A stretch of DNA of 64,000 nt from Clavibacter phaseoli (GCF_021922925.1 NZ_CP040786.1:2046001-2110000); one strand, 5' to 3'. Numbered from the stretch's first letter, positions 8,821-19,705 are shown. Notes: generated by a model from the letters alone, not told the origin. Program-made: numbers and translations.

Positions 8821-10557
8821 ATGACCCGGCTCTGGAACGACCCCGCTGACTTCGCCGACGACATGACGGCGGGCTTCGTCCGCGCCAACGCCCGGTGGGT
8901 CCGGCGCGTGCACGGCGGCGTCTCCCGCTCCACCCGCGCGGCCGAGCCCGAGGTGGCGGTCGTCATCGGCGGCGGCTCGGGCCACTACCCCGCGTTCGGC
9001 GGGCTCGTCGGCCCCGGCCTCGCGCACGGCGCCGCGATGGGCAACCTCTTCGCGTCGCCCTCCGCGCACCAGGTGGAGTCGGTGATCCGCTCCAGCGAGC
9101 AAGGGCGCGGCGCGCTCCTCCTCTACGGCAACTACGCGGGCGACGTGCTGCACTTCGACGACGCGCAGGAGCGCGTGCGCGGCGACGGGATCGACTGCCG
9201 CACGGTCGTCGTGACGGACGACATCTTCAGCGCCTCGCCCGACGAGCAGGCCAAGCGCCGCGGCATCGCGGGCGACCTCACCGTATTCAAGGTCGCGGGC
9301 GGCGCGTCCGCCGCGGGCTACGACCTCGACGGCACCGAGCGCGTCGCCCGGCTCGCGAACGCGCGCACGCGCTCGATGGGCGTCGCCTTCACGGGCTGCA
9401 CGCTGCCGGGCGCCGACGAGCCGCTGTTCTCGGTGCCGGAGGGGCGCATGGCGATCGGGCTCGGGATCCACGGCGAGCCCGGCATCGACGAGACCGACAT
9501 CCCGTCCGCCGACGGCCTGGCCGAGCTCTTCGTGCGGCAGCTGCTCGCCGACGCCGAGATCCCGGACGGCGTGACGGTGCGCGGCGCCCGCGTCGTGCCC
9601 GTGCTCAACGGCCTCGGTTCCGTGAAGAGCGAGGAGCTGTTCGTCGTGTTCACGCGCGTCGCGGACCTGCTCGAGGAGGCCGGGATCACGCTCGTGGATC
9701 CGCAGGTCGGCGAGTTCTGCACCAGCTTCGACATGGCGGGCGCGTCGCTCACGCTGCTCTGGCTCGACGAGGAGCTGGAGCGGCTGTGGACCGCGCCGGC
9801 CGACACCCCCGCCTTCCGCAGCGGCGCGTTCGACGGATCCGCGCTCCAGCCGGTCGACGCGCGCGAGGACGACGAGGTCGACGCCGCGATCCCGGACGCG
9901 AGCGACGCGTCGCGGGAGGCCGCCGGGCGCATCGCCGCCGCGCTCGACGCCGTGCACGCGGTCGTCGCGGAGCACGCCGACGAGCTCGGCCGCCTCGACG
10001 CGGTCGCGGGCGACGGCGACCACGGCATCGGCATGCTGCGGGGATCCCGCGCCGCCTCCGAGCGGGCGACCGCCGCGGTGGAGCAGGGCGCCGGCGCGCG
10101 CACCGCGCTCCGGCTCGCGGGCGACGCGTGGTCGGACAAGGGCGGCGGCACGTCGGGCGCGCTGTGGGGGCTCATCCTGCAGGCGGTCGGCGACGCGCTC
10201 GACGACGAGGGCGCGGATCCGGTGACCGCCGACCGGGTGGCCCGGGGCGTGGGCGCCGCGCGCGACGCGGTCATTGGCCACGGCAAGGCCGCGCTCGGCG
10301 ACAAGACCATGGTCGACGCGCTCGTGCCGTTCGCCGACGTCCTCGCCGAGCGGGTCGGATCCGGCGCGCCGCTCGCCGAGGCCTGGGCCGTCGCGAGCGA
10401 CGCCGCCCACGAGGCCGCCGACGCGACCGCCGCCATGACGCCCGGCATCGGACGCGCCCGCTCCCACGGCGAGCGCTCCGTGGGCACCGCCGACCCGGGC
10501 GCGATATCGCTCGCGCTCATCACCGCGGCCGTCGGCCGCGCCATCGCCGACCGGTGA
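8821..10557 (+). CDS. DhaK-DhaL fusion kinase, probable erythrulose (tetrulose) kinase
   Basis: A 578-residue ATP-dependent dihydroxyacetone-kinase-family protein. The DhaK half (~1-325) has [18 protein letters not shown] and the substrate-binding His217 in IHGEPG, which forms a hemiaminal with ketoses. The DhaL ATP-binding half (~360-578) has [11 protein letters not shown] (Asp398, Asp400) and [11 protein letters not shown]. With the following RpiB- and TPI-like genes this is the Mycobacterium smegmatis LerK-DerI-LerI arrangement, where the kinase phosphorylates L-erythrulose. Dihydroxyacetone as substrate remains possible but would not need the isomerases. The ATG at 8821 has GAGGAGGA upstream. 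Confidence 0.85.
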   Translation: MTRLWNDPADFADDMTAGFVRANARWVRRVHGGVSRSTRAAEPEVAVVIGGGSGHYPAFGGLVGPGLAHGAAMGNLFASPSAHQVESVIRSSEQGRGALLLYGNYAGDVLHFDDAQERVRGDGIDCRTVVVTDDIFSASPDEQAKRRGIAGDLTVFKVAGGASAAGYDLDGTERVARLANARTRSMGVAFTGCTLPGADEPLFSVPEGRMAIGLGIHGEPGIDETDIPSADGLAELFVRQLLADAEIPDGVTVRGARVVPVLNGLGSVKSEELFVVFTRVADLLEEAGITLVDPQVGEFCTSFDMAGASLTLLWLDEELERLWTAPADTPAFRSGAFDGSALQPVDAREDDEVDAAIPDASDASREAAGRIAAALDAVHAVVAEHADELGRLDAVAGDGDHGIGMLRGSRAASERATAAVEQGAGARTALRLAGDAWSDKGGGTSGALWGLILQAVGDALDDEGADPVTADRVARGVGAARDAVIGHGKAALGDKTMVDALVPFADVLAERVGSGAPLAEAWAVASDAAHEAADATAAMTPGIGRARSHGERSVGTADPGAISLALITAAVGRAIADR

Positions 10558-10606
10558 GGTCCGGCGACCCCATCAGCACGATCAGCACCACCATGAGGAG
10601 GACCGG

Positions 10607-11068
10607 ATGACCAGGACCTGGCGCATCGTCGTCGGCGCGGACGACGCGGGATACGAGCACAAGGAGGCGATCAAGGCCGACCTCGAGGCGAGCGGCCTGG
10701 TCGCCTCGGTGGTGGACGTGGGCGTCGACGCTGACGGCCACACGAACTACCCGACCGTCGCGACCACCGCGGCCGAGATGGTCGCGCGCGGCGAGGCCGA
10801 CCGGGCCGTGCTGATCTGCGGCACGGGACTCGGCATGGCGATCGCGGCGAACAAGGTGGCCGGCGTCCGCGCCGTCACCGCGCACGACGGCTTCTCGGTG
10901 GAGCGCAGCGTGCTCTCCAACGACGCGCAGGTGCTCTGCATGGGGCAGCGCGTGGTGGGCCTGGAGCTCGCGCGGCGGAACGTGCGCGAGTGGCTGACGT
11001 ACGAGTTCGACACGTCGAGCGCGTCGAACGACAAGGTCGACGAGATCCGCGCGTACGAGGCGAAGTAG
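10607..11068 (+). CDS. RpiB/LacAB-family sugar-phosphate isomerase, probable D-erythrulose-4-phosphate isomerase
   Basis: A 153-residue RpiB/LacAB isomerase of normal family length. It has [13 protein letters not shown] at the N-terminus, the active-site Cys in [15 protein letters not shown] and [19 protein letters not shown], where RpiB usually has CHDTYSAERARLSNNAQVL. In erythritol pathways of Brucella and mycobacteria such proteins convert D-erythrulose-4-phosphate to D-erythrose-4-phosphate, an intermediate of the pentose phosphate pathway. Gene order kinase-RpiB-TPI supports that job over ribose-5-phosphate isomerisation. It is followed four bases later by the TPI-like gene. Confidence 0.82.
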   Translation: MTRTWRIVVGADDAGYEHKEAIKADLEASGLVASVVDVGVDADGHTNYPTVATTAAEMVARGEADRAVLICGTGLGMAIAANKVAGVRAVTAHDGFSVERSVLSNDAQVLCMGQRVVGLELARRNVREWLTYEFDTSSASNDKVDEIRAYEAK

Positions 11069-11072
11069 GGCC

Positions 11073-11882
11073 GTGCCCCCGCAGCCGACCGCGCGGCCGA
11101 CGTTCGTCGGCGTGAGCCTGAAGATGTACCTCGGGCACGCCGACACGGTCGCGTGGTGCCGGGCGGTCGCGGGCATCGCGCGCGCCCACCCGGCGACCGC
11201 GGGCGGCGAGGCCGAGATCGTGGTGCTGCCGTCGTACCTGTCGGTGCCGGCCGCCGTCGGGATCCTCGACGGGGTCGCCGCCGTCGGCGCGCAGGACCTC
11301 GCGACCGAGCACGCGGGCGCCTTCACGGGCGAGGTGTCGGGCGGGCAGATCCGGGAGCTGGGCGGCGCGTTCGTCGAGGTCGGGCACGCCGAGCGGCGGC
11401 GCCTCTTCGGCGAGACGGACGCGGTCGTGCGGCGGAAGGCGGACGCGGCCCTGCGGGCCGGGCTCGTGCCGATGATCTGCCTCGGCGAGGAGGCGGAGGG
11501 GGATCCCGCCGACGCCGCCCGGGAGTGCGTCCGGCAGCTCGACGACGCGCTCGCCCTCGCGTCCGAGCGCGGGCACGGCGGGCGGATCGTGGTCGCGTAC
11601 GAGCCGCGGTGGGCGATCGGCGCAGCCGAGCCCGCCTCGGACGCGCACATCCGCGGCGTCTGCCGGGAGCTGCGCGCGCACGTCGGGGCGCTCGACGCGC
11701 ACCCGGGGTCCGCCGTCGTCTACGGCGGCAGCGCGGGGCCGGGCCTCCTCACCCGCATCGGGGACGACGTCGACGGCCTGTTCCTCGGCCGCTTCGCGCA
11801 CGATCCGCGGGCGGTCGCCGCGATCCTCGACGAGGTGCACGCGCGCGCCGCGGCCCCGCCGGCGCCCGACGCCTCCCGCTGA
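11073..11882 (+). CDS. triosephosphate-isomerase-like enzyme, probable L-erythrulose-1-phosphate isomerase
   Basis: A 269-residue TPI-fold protein. The catalytic Lys is in GVSLKMY (canonical TPI: GNWKMN), the His in VGHAERRRLFGE (canonical GHSERR, Ser to Ala here) and the Glu in VAYEPRWAIGA. The phosphate-gripping YGGSAGPGLL and DGLFLGR are present. Retained catalytic residues with altered surroundings fit the LerI/EryH group, which turns L-erythrulose-1-phosphate into D-erythrulose-4-phosphate, rather than glycolytic TpiA. It has a GTG start four bases after the RpiB-like gene. Operon position supports a dedicated catabolic role. Confidence 0.8.
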   Translation: MPPQPTARPTFVGVSLKMYLGHADTVAWCRAVAGIARAHPATAGGEAEIVVLPSYLSVPAAVGILDGVAAVGAQDLATEHAGAFTGEVSGGQIRELGGAFVEVGHAERRRLFGETDAVVRRKADAALRAGLVPMICLGEEAEGDPADAARECVRQLDDALALASERGHGGRIVVAYEPRWAIGAAEPASDAHIRGVCRELRAHVGALDAHPGSAVVYGGSAGPGLLTRIGDDVDGLFLGRFAHDPRAVAAILDEVHARAAAPPAPDASR

Positions 11883-11897
11883 CGGCAGACTGTCCTG

Positions 11898-12617
11898 GTG
11901 ACCACCGGCCTCCCGTTCGACGCGACCTCGATGCCCGCGCGGCAGGGCCTGCGCGACCGCGTCTACGACCTCGTGCTCGACATGCTCATGGGATCCGCGA
12001 TGGAGCCGGGCTCGCGCCTCGCCATCGACCAGATCGCGCGCGACCTGCACGTATCGCCCACGCCCGTCCGCGAGGCGCTCGTGCAGCTGGAGCGCACCGG
12101 ACTCGTCGCGCGCGAGGCGCACAAGGGCTACCGGGTGGCCCCGCCCATCGCCGGCGAGCAGCTCGAGGCGCTGTTCGACGCGCGGATCGTGCTCGAGGGC
12201 GGCGCGACGGCCCTGGCCGCGGCGGATCCCGCGCGCCTCGTGCCCGCGCTCGAGGACGCCCTCGCGGCGCACGAGGAGACGACCCGCCGGATCCGCGCGT
12301 CCGCCGACGGCGCCGAGATGCCCGTGGGCCTCATCCGCGAGTACTTCGTCGTGGACTGGGACTTCCACCACCGCATCTTCGCGGCCACCGGCAACCCGTT
12401 CCTCCTCGACATGTCCGAGGCGATCTCCACCCGCGTGCACCGCATGCGCCAGACGATGCGCACGGGCGTGCACGACGCCGACGACGCCGTGCACGAGCAC
12501 CGGGCGATCATCGACGCCGTCGCCGAGGGACCTGAGGCGGCCGCCGCCGCCATGCGCGCGCACATCGAGCGCGTGCGCGAGCGGTCGCGCGATGACGCGG
12601 CCGGATCCCCCGCCTAG
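11898..12617 (+). CDS. GntR/FCD transcriptional regulator of the tetrulose regulon
   Basis: A 239-residue FadR-type regulator. The winged HTH at residues ~15-80 contains LAIDQIARDLHVSPTPVREALVQLERTGLV, and the all-helical FCD domain at ~90-225 has the metal/effector residues DWDFHHRIFAATGN and EHRAIIDAVAEG. It has a GTG start 15 bases after the TPI-like gene and closes the operon. It probably represses this operon and the distant minus-strand pair through the shared TCCTATAGGA palindrome, released by a pathway metabolite. The effector is not visible. Confidence 0.87.
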   Translation: MTTGLPFDATSMPARQGLRDRVYDLVLDMLMGSAMEPGSRLAIDQIARDLHVSPTPVREALVQLERTGLVAREAHKGYRVAPPIAGEQLEALFDARIVLEGGATALAAADPARLVPALEDALAAHEETTRRIRASADGAEMPVGLIREYFVVDWDFHHRIFAATGNPFLLDMSEAISTRVHRMRQTMRTGVHDADDAVHEHRAIIDAVAEGPEAAAAAMRAHIERVRERSRDDAAGSPA

Positions 12618-13118
12618 GGCGCGTCCGCGGCCGGGCGACGGGGAGCCGGCGCGATGAGCCGCCGAGATGGGGCCGGGGGATCTTGGCTAGCGGATTGGGG
12701 CTGGCGCGCACCCAGGCCCCCGCAATACATCGCGAGTGCACGAAGGCATCGCGTACCAGCCCAGTCCCCGCAGCGCACACCGGAGCCCGATCCCGCATCG
12801 AGCCCGTCCTGCCCCGGGTCCGACTCGGCCTCGGGGGTCCATCGCGCACCACCTCGACGGACCGCGTCCGTCGCGGGTGGCCCGCCGCCCGGAAGGCGAT
12901 CCCCTGAGCACCTCACGCCGCGGGCCCGCGCGCCCGCGCTGTCCCACGACCGCGCCACGCTTCCTCCGGCCGTCTGACCCGGCGTCCTCGGGCGTCACCC
13001 GACCTCCCTCCTCCGGACCCGAGGCGGAGCAGGGAGAGGGACGCGGCACGCGACATCCCCCACCCCCGCGCGTGCCGGGTCCTGTCCCCTCGCGCTCCGG
13101 CGCGACGGCCGGCCCGCC
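12618..13118. other. 500-base non-coding gap, nothing recognised
   Basis: No frame here has both a credible start and the third-position G/C bias of neighbouring genes. The longest frames read as Arg/Pro/Ser-rich noise on both strands and overlap each other. I see no strong hairpin, tRNA or insertion sequence. It separates the tetrulose operon from the convergent aldo/keto reductase gene and may be a decayed gene. Confidence 0.5.
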
Positions 13119-14531
<1,413 letters not shown>

Positions 14532-14535
<4 letters not shown>

Positions 14536-15446
14536 GGGGCTCCTCCGGGGGTCGGGTCGTGGCGGGTCAGGGAGGCGGGGGCCGAGCGGTCGCCGGCGTC
14601 CGTCGCGGCCCAGGTCGCGAGGAGGCGCAGCTGGTCCTCGGCGGGGCTGCCGGGCGCGGCCGCGTAGATCATGAGCGACAGGCCGGGGTCGGCGAGCAGC
14701 TCGGTGCCGACGAGCTGCAGCGAGATGTCGCCGACGACCGGGTGGTGCGCGTCCTTCCGGACGCCGTCGTGCCGGCGGACGTCCGCGTTGGCCCAGCGGT
14801 CGCGGAAGGCCGCGCTCCGCGTCGACAGCGCGCCGATGACCGCGGTGATGCGCTCGTCGAAGGGGTCGCGGCCGGCCTCCAGCCGCAGCACGGCGACGGT
14901 CGCGTCGACCGCGGCCATCCAGTCCGGGTAGAAGGCGCGCGCGGCGGGATCGAAGACGTTGAACTCCGCGAGGTTCGGCACGCCGTCCCCGGCGCCGTCG
15001 AAGACGGGCGCGTAGAAGGCGCGGCCCAGGGCGTTGGCCGCGAGGATGTCCATCGCGCCGTTGCGGACGAACGCGGGGGCTCCCGTGATGGCGGCGAGCG
15101 CGGTGTGGACCCCCGGCCGGACCCCGGGGGACGGGCGGCGGCGCGGGCGCGACCGCTCCGACGCCTGCGCGCCGCGCGCCAGGTCGGCGAGGTGCGCGCG
15201 CTCGGCGGCGTCGAGCCGGAGGACCCCCGCGAGCGACTCGAGGACCTGCGTGGACACCCCCGCGATCCGCCCGCGCTCCATCCGCGCGTAGTACTCGGGC
15301 GAGACGCCCGTGAGCATGGCGACCTCCTCGCGGCGGAGCCCCTGCACGCGGCGCCGGCCGCCGAGGTCGGGCAGGCCGACCTCGGTGGGACGGAGCCGCG
15401 CGCGCCGGGACGTGAGGAAGGCGCGCACCTCGTCGCTGTTGTCCAT
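14532..15446 (-). CDS. XRE-family regulator with MmyB-type ligand-binding domain
   Basis: A 304-residue regulator. The HTH_XRE domain (~10-90) has LRREEVAMLTGVSPEYYARMERG, and the MmyB ligand-binding domain (~105-280) has the typical DILAANALGRAFYAP and ALSTRSAAFRDRWANADVRRH. The start at 15446 is chosen over one 24 codons upstream because a TAGCGT -10 box (15454-15459) lies seven bases before it, which implies a leaderless message. It heads the operon with cupin and aldo/keto reductase and faces the decarboxylase gene. It probably regulates both directions; the ligand is unknown. Confidence 0.87.
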
Positions 15447-15571
15447 GCGCCTCACGCTAGGCCCGGTCCGCCGCCGGTGACAGGCACGGGGAGTACGTGC
15501 ATCGCCGGTGCCTCCCACCCGGCCGCGCCGGGGTGTGGGCTGGATCCATGACCCACGACGGAGGAGACCCC

Positions 15572-15916
15572 ATGACCGAGCGCCCCGAGCGGGATCCCCG
15601 GCCGAGGCAGGCGGGCGGCGGCCGGCGGACGCTGGGCGGATTCGCCCCGAAGCTCGCCGCCCTGACGGACGACGTGCTCTTCGACGACGTCTGGAACCGC
15701 CCCGAGCTGTCGCCGCGCGACCGCAGCCTCGTCACCGTGGCGGTGCTCGCCGCGGGCGGGGACCTCGACCAGCTCGCGTTCCACCTCGGCCGCGGCGTGG
15801 AGAACGGCCTGACCCGCGAGGAGCTGGTCGAGGCGATCACCCACGTCGCCTTCTACGCCGGCTGGCCGAAGGGCATGGGCGCCATGGGCGTCGCGCAGCG
15901 CGTGCTCGGCGGGTAG
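15572..15916 (+). CDS. carboxymuconolactone decarboxylase family protein
   Basis: A 114-residue CMD/AhpD-fold protein. The core LSPRDRSLVTVAVLAAGGDLDQLAFHLGRGVENGLTREEL keeps the His of the CMD subgroup and lacks the CxxC of AhpD peroxidase partners. The ATG at 15572 is preferred because GGAGGAG lies just before it. The gene is divergent from the XRE regulator and convergent with the next one. It probably works with the cupin and aldo/keto reductase, but no reaction can be assigned. Confidence 0.85.
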   Translation: MTERPERDPRPRQAGGGRRTLGGFAPKLAALTDDVLFDDVWNRPELSPRDRSLVTVAVLAAGGDLDQLAFHLGRGVENGLTREELVEAITHVAFYAGWPKGMGAMGVAQRVLGG

Positions 15917-15935
15917 GGCGTCCGGCGCGGACCGC

Positions 15936-16778
15936 TCACGACCCGGTGAACCGCTGCTCCCCCACGACGCCGAGCAGCGCGAGCGCCTCCGCGGCCCCGG
16001 ATCCCGGCACCGGGGTCAGGACGAGCAGCACCTGCGACTGGTCCTCCGTGAAGAGCGCCTGGCAGTGGACCTCGATCTCGCCCACCTCGGGATGCACCAG
16101 GGTCTTCCGCTCGTCGAACCTGCTCCCCACCTCCTGGAGCTCCCAGTAGCGACGGAACTCCGCGCTCGTCGCGAGCAGGCTCGCGAGCACCTCGGCGGCG
16201 AGCGGATCCGGGTCGGCCTGGGACGCGGCGACCCGCAGCTGGGCGACCTGGAGGCGCCCCTGCCGCTCGTGGTCGCGCTCGGGGTAGTGCCCGCGCTCCT
16301 CGGGATGGGCGAACCAGCGGTGCACGCCGCTGCGGTCGAGGCCGCTCCAGGTGGTGTCGTCGCCGAACAGGGCGGAGGCGAGGCGGTTCTGGACGAGCGT
16401 CTCGCCGAGCTCGGTGATGACGAGGGCGGGGGCGTCGTCGAGGCGGTCGAGCACGCGCATCAGGCCGGGGCTCACGTGCGGCGACCGCCGGGCCCGCCGG
16501 GGCGTCCCCTGGCCGGCCAGGCGGAAGAGGTGGTCGCGCTCGTCGAGGCCGAGCCGGAGCCCGCGGGCGATGGCGGTGAGCATCTGGTCGGAGGGCTGCG
16601 GGCCCCGGCGCTGCTCGAGCCGCGCCCAGTAGTCGGCCGACATGCCGACCACGGCCGCGATCTCCTCGCGGCGGAGACCCGCGGTGCGGCGACGGGCGCC
16701 CGGGGGCAGGCCCACGTCGGAGGGCTGCAGCGCCTCCCGGCGCGCACGGAGGAAGTCGGCGAGTCCGGGACGGTCCAT
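15936..16778 (-). CDS. second XRE-family regulator with MmyB-type domain
   Basis: A 280-residue paralogue-like regulator: HTH with LRREEIAAVVGMSADYWARLEQRRG at ~35-60, then an MmyB domain with PALVITELGETLVQNRLASALFGD and SAEFRRYWELQEVGSRF. The start at 16778 gives the normal MDRPGLADFLRARREAL opening. It is transcribed away from the SDR gene at 16912, the usual layout of an MmyB regulator and its target dehydrogenase. Confidence 0.87.
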   Translation of the reverse strand: MDRPGLADFLRARREALQPSDVGLPPGARRRTAGLRREEIAAVVGMSADYWARLEQRRGPQPSDQMLTAIARGLRLGLDERDHLFRLAGQGTPRRARRSPHVSPGLMRVLDRLDDAPALVITELGETLVQNRLASALFGDDTTWSGLDRSGVHRWFAHPEERGHYPERDHERQGRLQVAQLRVAASQADPDPLAAEVLASLLATSAEFRRYWELQEVGSRFDERKTLVHPEVGEIEVHCQALFTEDQSQVLLVLTPVPGSGAAEALALLGVVGEQRFTGS

Positions 16779-16911
16779 GGCCCCATCCTCGCCCCCGCCG
16801 GGCCGCGCATCCAGGGACCGCCGCTCCCCCGATGCGCGCTCCCTTCCCGGCCGGTCGGGCGCGACGCAGGCTGGACGACGACGGGGCGCACGGCCCCGCG
16901 GAGGAGGCACC

Positions 16912-17661
16912 ATGAAGACCACCGGCAGCACCGTCCTGATCACGGGAGCGACGTCGGGCATCGGCCTCGGCCTCGCCGAGCGCCTGCGGGCCCGCGGCGA
17001 CACCGTCATCGTCGCCGGCCGCCGACGCGCGCTGCTCGACGAGATCGTCGAGGCGCACCCCGGCATGCACGCGCTCGAGCTCGACGTCACGGATCCCGCG
17101 TCGATCGCCGCGGCCGCCGAGCGGGTCACCCGCGAGCACCCGGGCCTCGACGCGGTCGTCACGATGGCCGGCATCATGCTCCCCGAGGACCTGCGCGACC
17201 CGGCGCACCTCGAGGTCGCGGAGTCGACCATCACGACGAACCTGCTCGGCACCATCCGCACGGCCGCGGCCTTCGGGCCCTGGCTCGCGGCGAAGCCCGA
17301 CGGCGTGCTCATGACCGTGTCCTCGGGCCTGGCCTCCGTGCCGCTGCCCGCGACGCCGACCTACTCGGCGACGAAGGCCGCCGTGCACTCGTTCACGCAG
17401 AGCCTGCGCGTGCAGTGGGCCGCCACGCCCCTCCAGGTGATCGAGCTGGTCCCGCCGGCCGTGCGCACGACGCTCATGGGCCAGCAGGACGAGGAGTCGG
17501 CGATGCCGTTGGACGAGTTCCTCGACGAGGTGATGCGGATCCTCGAGGGGCAGCCCGAGGTGGAGGAGGTGCTGGTGCAGCGCGTGCGGTTCCTCCGCGA
17601 CGCCGAGGCCGAGGGGCGCCACGCGGACGTCCTCGCGCTGCTCGCGCAGCGGAGCCACTGA
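16912..17661 (+). CDS. short-chain dehydrogenase/reductase
   Basis: A 249-residue classical SDR. The cofactor motif TGATSGIGLGLAERL is near residues 10-24. The active site has Ser in LMTVSSGLASV and Tyr-x-x-x-Lys in YSATKAA, followed by LQVIELVPPAVRTTLMG. It resembles DltE-type oxidoreductases. GAGGAGG precedes the ATG. It is divergent from an XRE/MmyB regulator that probably controls it. The substrate is unknown. Confidence 0.9.
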   Translation: MKTTGSTVLITGATSGIGLGLAERLRARGDTVIVAGRRRALLDEIVEAHPGMHALELDVTDPASIAAAAERVTREHPGLDAVVTMAGIMLPEDLRDPAHLEVAESTITTNLLGTIRTAAAFGPWLAAKPDGVLMTVSSGLASVPLPATPTYSATKAAVHSFTQSLRVQWAATPLQVIELVPPAVRTTLMGQQDEESAMPLDEFLDEVMRILEGQPEVEEVLVQRVRFLRDAEAEGRHADVLALLAQRSH

Positions 17662-17682
17662 GGCCGCTGGATGACGCGCGGC

Positions 17683-17704
17683 CGCACGGCATCGCCTCCG
17701 TGCG
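17683..17704. terminator. hairpin between convergent SDR and dehydrogenase genes
   Basis: CGCACGG (17683-17689) and CCGTGCG (17698-17704) form a 7-base stem with an 8-base loop in the 61-base gap between two convergent genes, so it may terminate both. Confidence 0.45.
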
Positions 17705-17722
17705 ACCCGGCGGGTCCGGCGC

Positions 17723-18676
17723 CTACCCGATCGGCGCCGGCCCCAGCTCGTCCATCAGCTGCTTGATCGCCACGTACGCCTTGTTGCGGTACGCGACGAG
17801 CGCCTCGGTGCGCTCGGCGGGCACGTCGAGGTAGCCGGATCCGGTCTTCGTGCCGTACTCGCCCGCGTCGACGTGCTCCTGGAGCGACGCCGGGGTCGCG
17901 AAGCGCTCGGGCCAGCGGGTCTGGAGCGACGCGTAGCAGAACGCGTAGACGTCGAGGCCGGCCATGTCGGCGATCGCGAACGGGCCGAACACCGGCAGGC
18001 GGAAGCCGAAGGTCGTGCGGACGATCGTGTCGATGTCCTCGGGGGTCGCGATGCCCTCCTCGACGATCTGCGTCGCCTCGTGGAAGAGCGCGTACTGCAG
18101 GCGGTTGAGCACGAAGCCCGTCGAGTCGGTGACGCGCGCGGTCTCCTTGCCGGTCTCCGCCACGATGGCCTCGGCCATCGCGACGGCGCTCTCGTCGGTC
18201 GTCGCGTGCGGGATCAGCTCGACGCCCGGGATGAAGGGCGCCGGGTTCGAGAAGTGCACGCCCAGGAAGCGCTCCGGGTGGGTGACCGCCTCCGCGAGCG
18301 AGCCGATGAGGATGGTGGAGGTGTTGGATCCGATGACCGCGTCCGGCCGGGCCGCGGCGCAGATGCGGGCCAGCGTGGCGTGCTTGATCTCGATCTTCTC
18401 GGGGACGGCCTCCTCGATGAAGTCGGCGTCGGCGACCGCCTCCTCGATGGACGCGGCCGGGGCGACGTTCGCGCGGATCCGCTCCACGGCGTCGGCGGGG
18501 AACAGCCCGTCGGCGACGAACCGCTCGGCCTCCGCGATGAGGCGCGCGTGGTTCGCGACGGCGATCTCCTCGGAGATGTCGGCGATGAGCACCCGGTGCC
18601 CGGCGAGCGCGAGGACCTGCGCGATCCCGCCGCCCATGTACCCGGACCCGACGATGGCGATGCTGCGTGCGGTCAT
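17723..18676 (-). CDS. 3-hydroxyacyl-CoA dehydrogenase-fold oxidoreductase
   Basis: A 317-residue NAD-dependent enzyme. The Rossmann motif IVGSGYMGGGIAQVLALAGH is at residues ~7-26. The family Ser/Asn/His/Asn catalytic region is visible in GSNTSTI, LGVHFSNPAPFIPGVELIPH and TGFVLNRLQYALFHEA. Relatives oxidise 3-hydroxy groups of acyl-CoAs but also of sugar acids (L-gulonate 3-dehydrogenase) and carnitine. No fatty-acid genes are nearby. It overlaps the TIM-barrel gene by ATGA and shares the TCCTATAGGA operator with the tetrulose kinase operon, so I infer a free sugar-acid substrate oxidised at C3. Confidence 0.85.
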   Translation of the reverse strand: MTARSIAIVGSGYMGGGIAQVLALAGHRVLIADISEEIAVANHARLIAEAERFVADGLFPADAVERIRANVAPAASIEEAVADADFIEEAVPEKIEIKHATLARICAAARPDAVIGSNTSTILIGSLAEAVTHPERFLGVHFSNPAPFIPGVELIPHATTDESAVAMAEAIVAETGKETARVTDSTGFVLNRLQYALFHEATQIVEEGIATPEDIDTIVRTTFGFRLPVFGPFAIADMAGLDVYAFCYASLQTRWPERFATPASLQEHVDAGEYGTKTGSGYLDVPAERTEALVAYRNKAYVAIKQLMDELGPAPIG

Positions 18677-19650
18677 GATGCCTCTCCCTGTGCGTCGCGC
18701 GTCTGCGGCAGCAGCGTGCGGATGTAGTCGCGGTTCTCCGCGCAGACGCCGAGGCTGTCGCCGCCGTACTGCTCGGTGAGGATGATCCCGTCGAAGCCGA
18801 GCTCGACCCCGTCGCGGATCACCTGCCGGTAGTCGATGAGGCCGGCCTTCATGGTCGTGGGCACGCTGGTCGCCCAGCTGCCGTCGGCCGCCTCGTCGCG
18901 CATGTAGTTCTTCACGTGCCAGTAGTTGGCGTACGGCAGCGTCTTCGCGTACAGCTCGCGCCAGCTCTCGACCGGGCGGTGCAGGCGGATGAGGTTCGCG
19001 ACGTCGGGGTTGAGCCCCACGTTGTCGAGGCCGATCTCCTCCACGAGCCGCACCGCGCTGTCGGCGGTGCCGAGGTACGTGTCCTCGTACATCTCCAGCG
19101 CCATGCGGAGGCCCAGCTGCGCCGCGTGCCGGCCGAGCTCGCGGAGGCGCGTGACGGCGGCGTCCCACACCTCGGGGTCGTCGGGGTCCTTCGGGCCCTC
19201 GGCGGTCCAGAACCACAGGGCCTTCCGCTGCGCGTCGCTGAACGGCTGGTGCAGTCCGGTCGAGAAGACCTCCATGCCCATCTCGGCGATCGCGTCGATG
19301 GTGCGGTGCGCGTAGGCGAGGTTCTTCTCCTCGTGGCCCGGCATGATGACGCTCTGCCGCTGCAGGTGCACCGACGGGATGCCGACGCCGTGCGCCCGCG
19401 CGACGGAGACGAGCTCGTCGCGCCGGGAGGGCTCGAGGTCGGCGGGGCGGACGTGGCTGTCGGCGAGCTCGGCGAGCGTGAAGCCCTCGCGCGCGATGTC
19501 GGCGAACATGCGATCCCAGACCGCGGCGTCCGCGTCGTGGAGGGCGGTGCCGTCGCGGCCCACGGTGGCGAAGGAGTGCAGGCAGGTGGCGATGGGCCAG
19601 TCCGCGGCGCGGAACGCCGGCTCGGGTGTCGTCGCGGGTGTGTCCGGCAT
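18673..19650 (-). CDS. TIM-barrel sugar isomerase/epimerase-like protein, possible 3-oxo-acid decarboxylase
   Basis: A 325-residue xylose-isomerase-like TIM barrel, distinct from the IolE-like protein at 1998. Metal-ligand positions are suggested by LRMALEMYEDTYLG (Glu), VGLNPDVANLIRLH (Asp), YWHVKNYM (His) and IILTEQYGGD (Glu). The ATG at 19650 has GGAG five bases upstream. It is the first gene of a two-gene operon with the 3-hydroxyacyl-CoA-dehydrogenase-fold enzyme and has the tetrulose-type operator 46 bases before it. Some proteins of this fold decarboxylate 3-oxo sugar acids to tetruloses or pentuloses, which fits this partner; isomerase or epimerase activity is the alternative. Confidence 0.78.
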   Translation of the reverse strand: MPDTPATTPEPAFRAADWPIATCLHSFATVGRDGTALHDADAAVWDRMFADIAREGFTLAELADSHVRPADLEPSRRDELVSVARAHGVGIPSVHLQRQSVIMPGHEEKNLAYAHRTIDAIAEMGMEVFSTGLHQPFSDAQRKALWFWTAEGPKDPDDPEVWDAAVTRLRELGRHAAQLGLRMALEMYEDTYLGTADSAVRLVEEIGLDNVGLNPDVANLIRLHRPVESWRELYAKTLPYANYWHVKNYMRDEAADGSWATSVPTTMKAGLIDYRQVIRDGVELGFDGIILTEQYGGDSLGVCAENRDYIRTLLPQTRDAQGEAS

Positions 19651-19695
19651 GCTGCTCCATCGCGGTCGTCGGGTCCCGGATGCCCGGGGTCAAGA

Positions 19696-19705
19696 TCCTA
19701 TAGGA
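19696..19705. promoter_or_regulatory. TCCTATAGGA operator of the TIM-barrel/dehydrogenase operon
   Basis: The perfect 10-base palindrome TCCTATAGGA lies 46 bases before the TIM-barrel start, with an AT-rich flank (CTATTT on the minus strand). It is identical to the core of the 8776-8787 palindrome before the tetrulose kinase. It falls after the iolD stop, so this operon has its own promoter and is not simply the tail of the inositol operon. Confidence 0.62.

Noticed and set aside
11073..11882. Glycolytic triosephosphate isomerase
   Set aside because: It sits in a kinase/RpiB/GntR operon away from gap-pgk, and signature positions around the catalytic residues differ from TpiA.
11898..13118. 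Several overlapping open frames of 74-139 codons between the FCD-GntR and aldo/keto reductase genes
   Set aside because: They overlap on both strands, read as Arg/Pro/Ser-rich low-complexity sequence, lack ribosome sites and show no family motif.
17723..19650. Fatty-acid beta-oxidation genes, or simply the end of the iol operon
   Set aside because: No other acyl-CoA genes are near, the partner is a sugar-type TIM barrel, and a separate palindromic operator lies between the pair and iolD.
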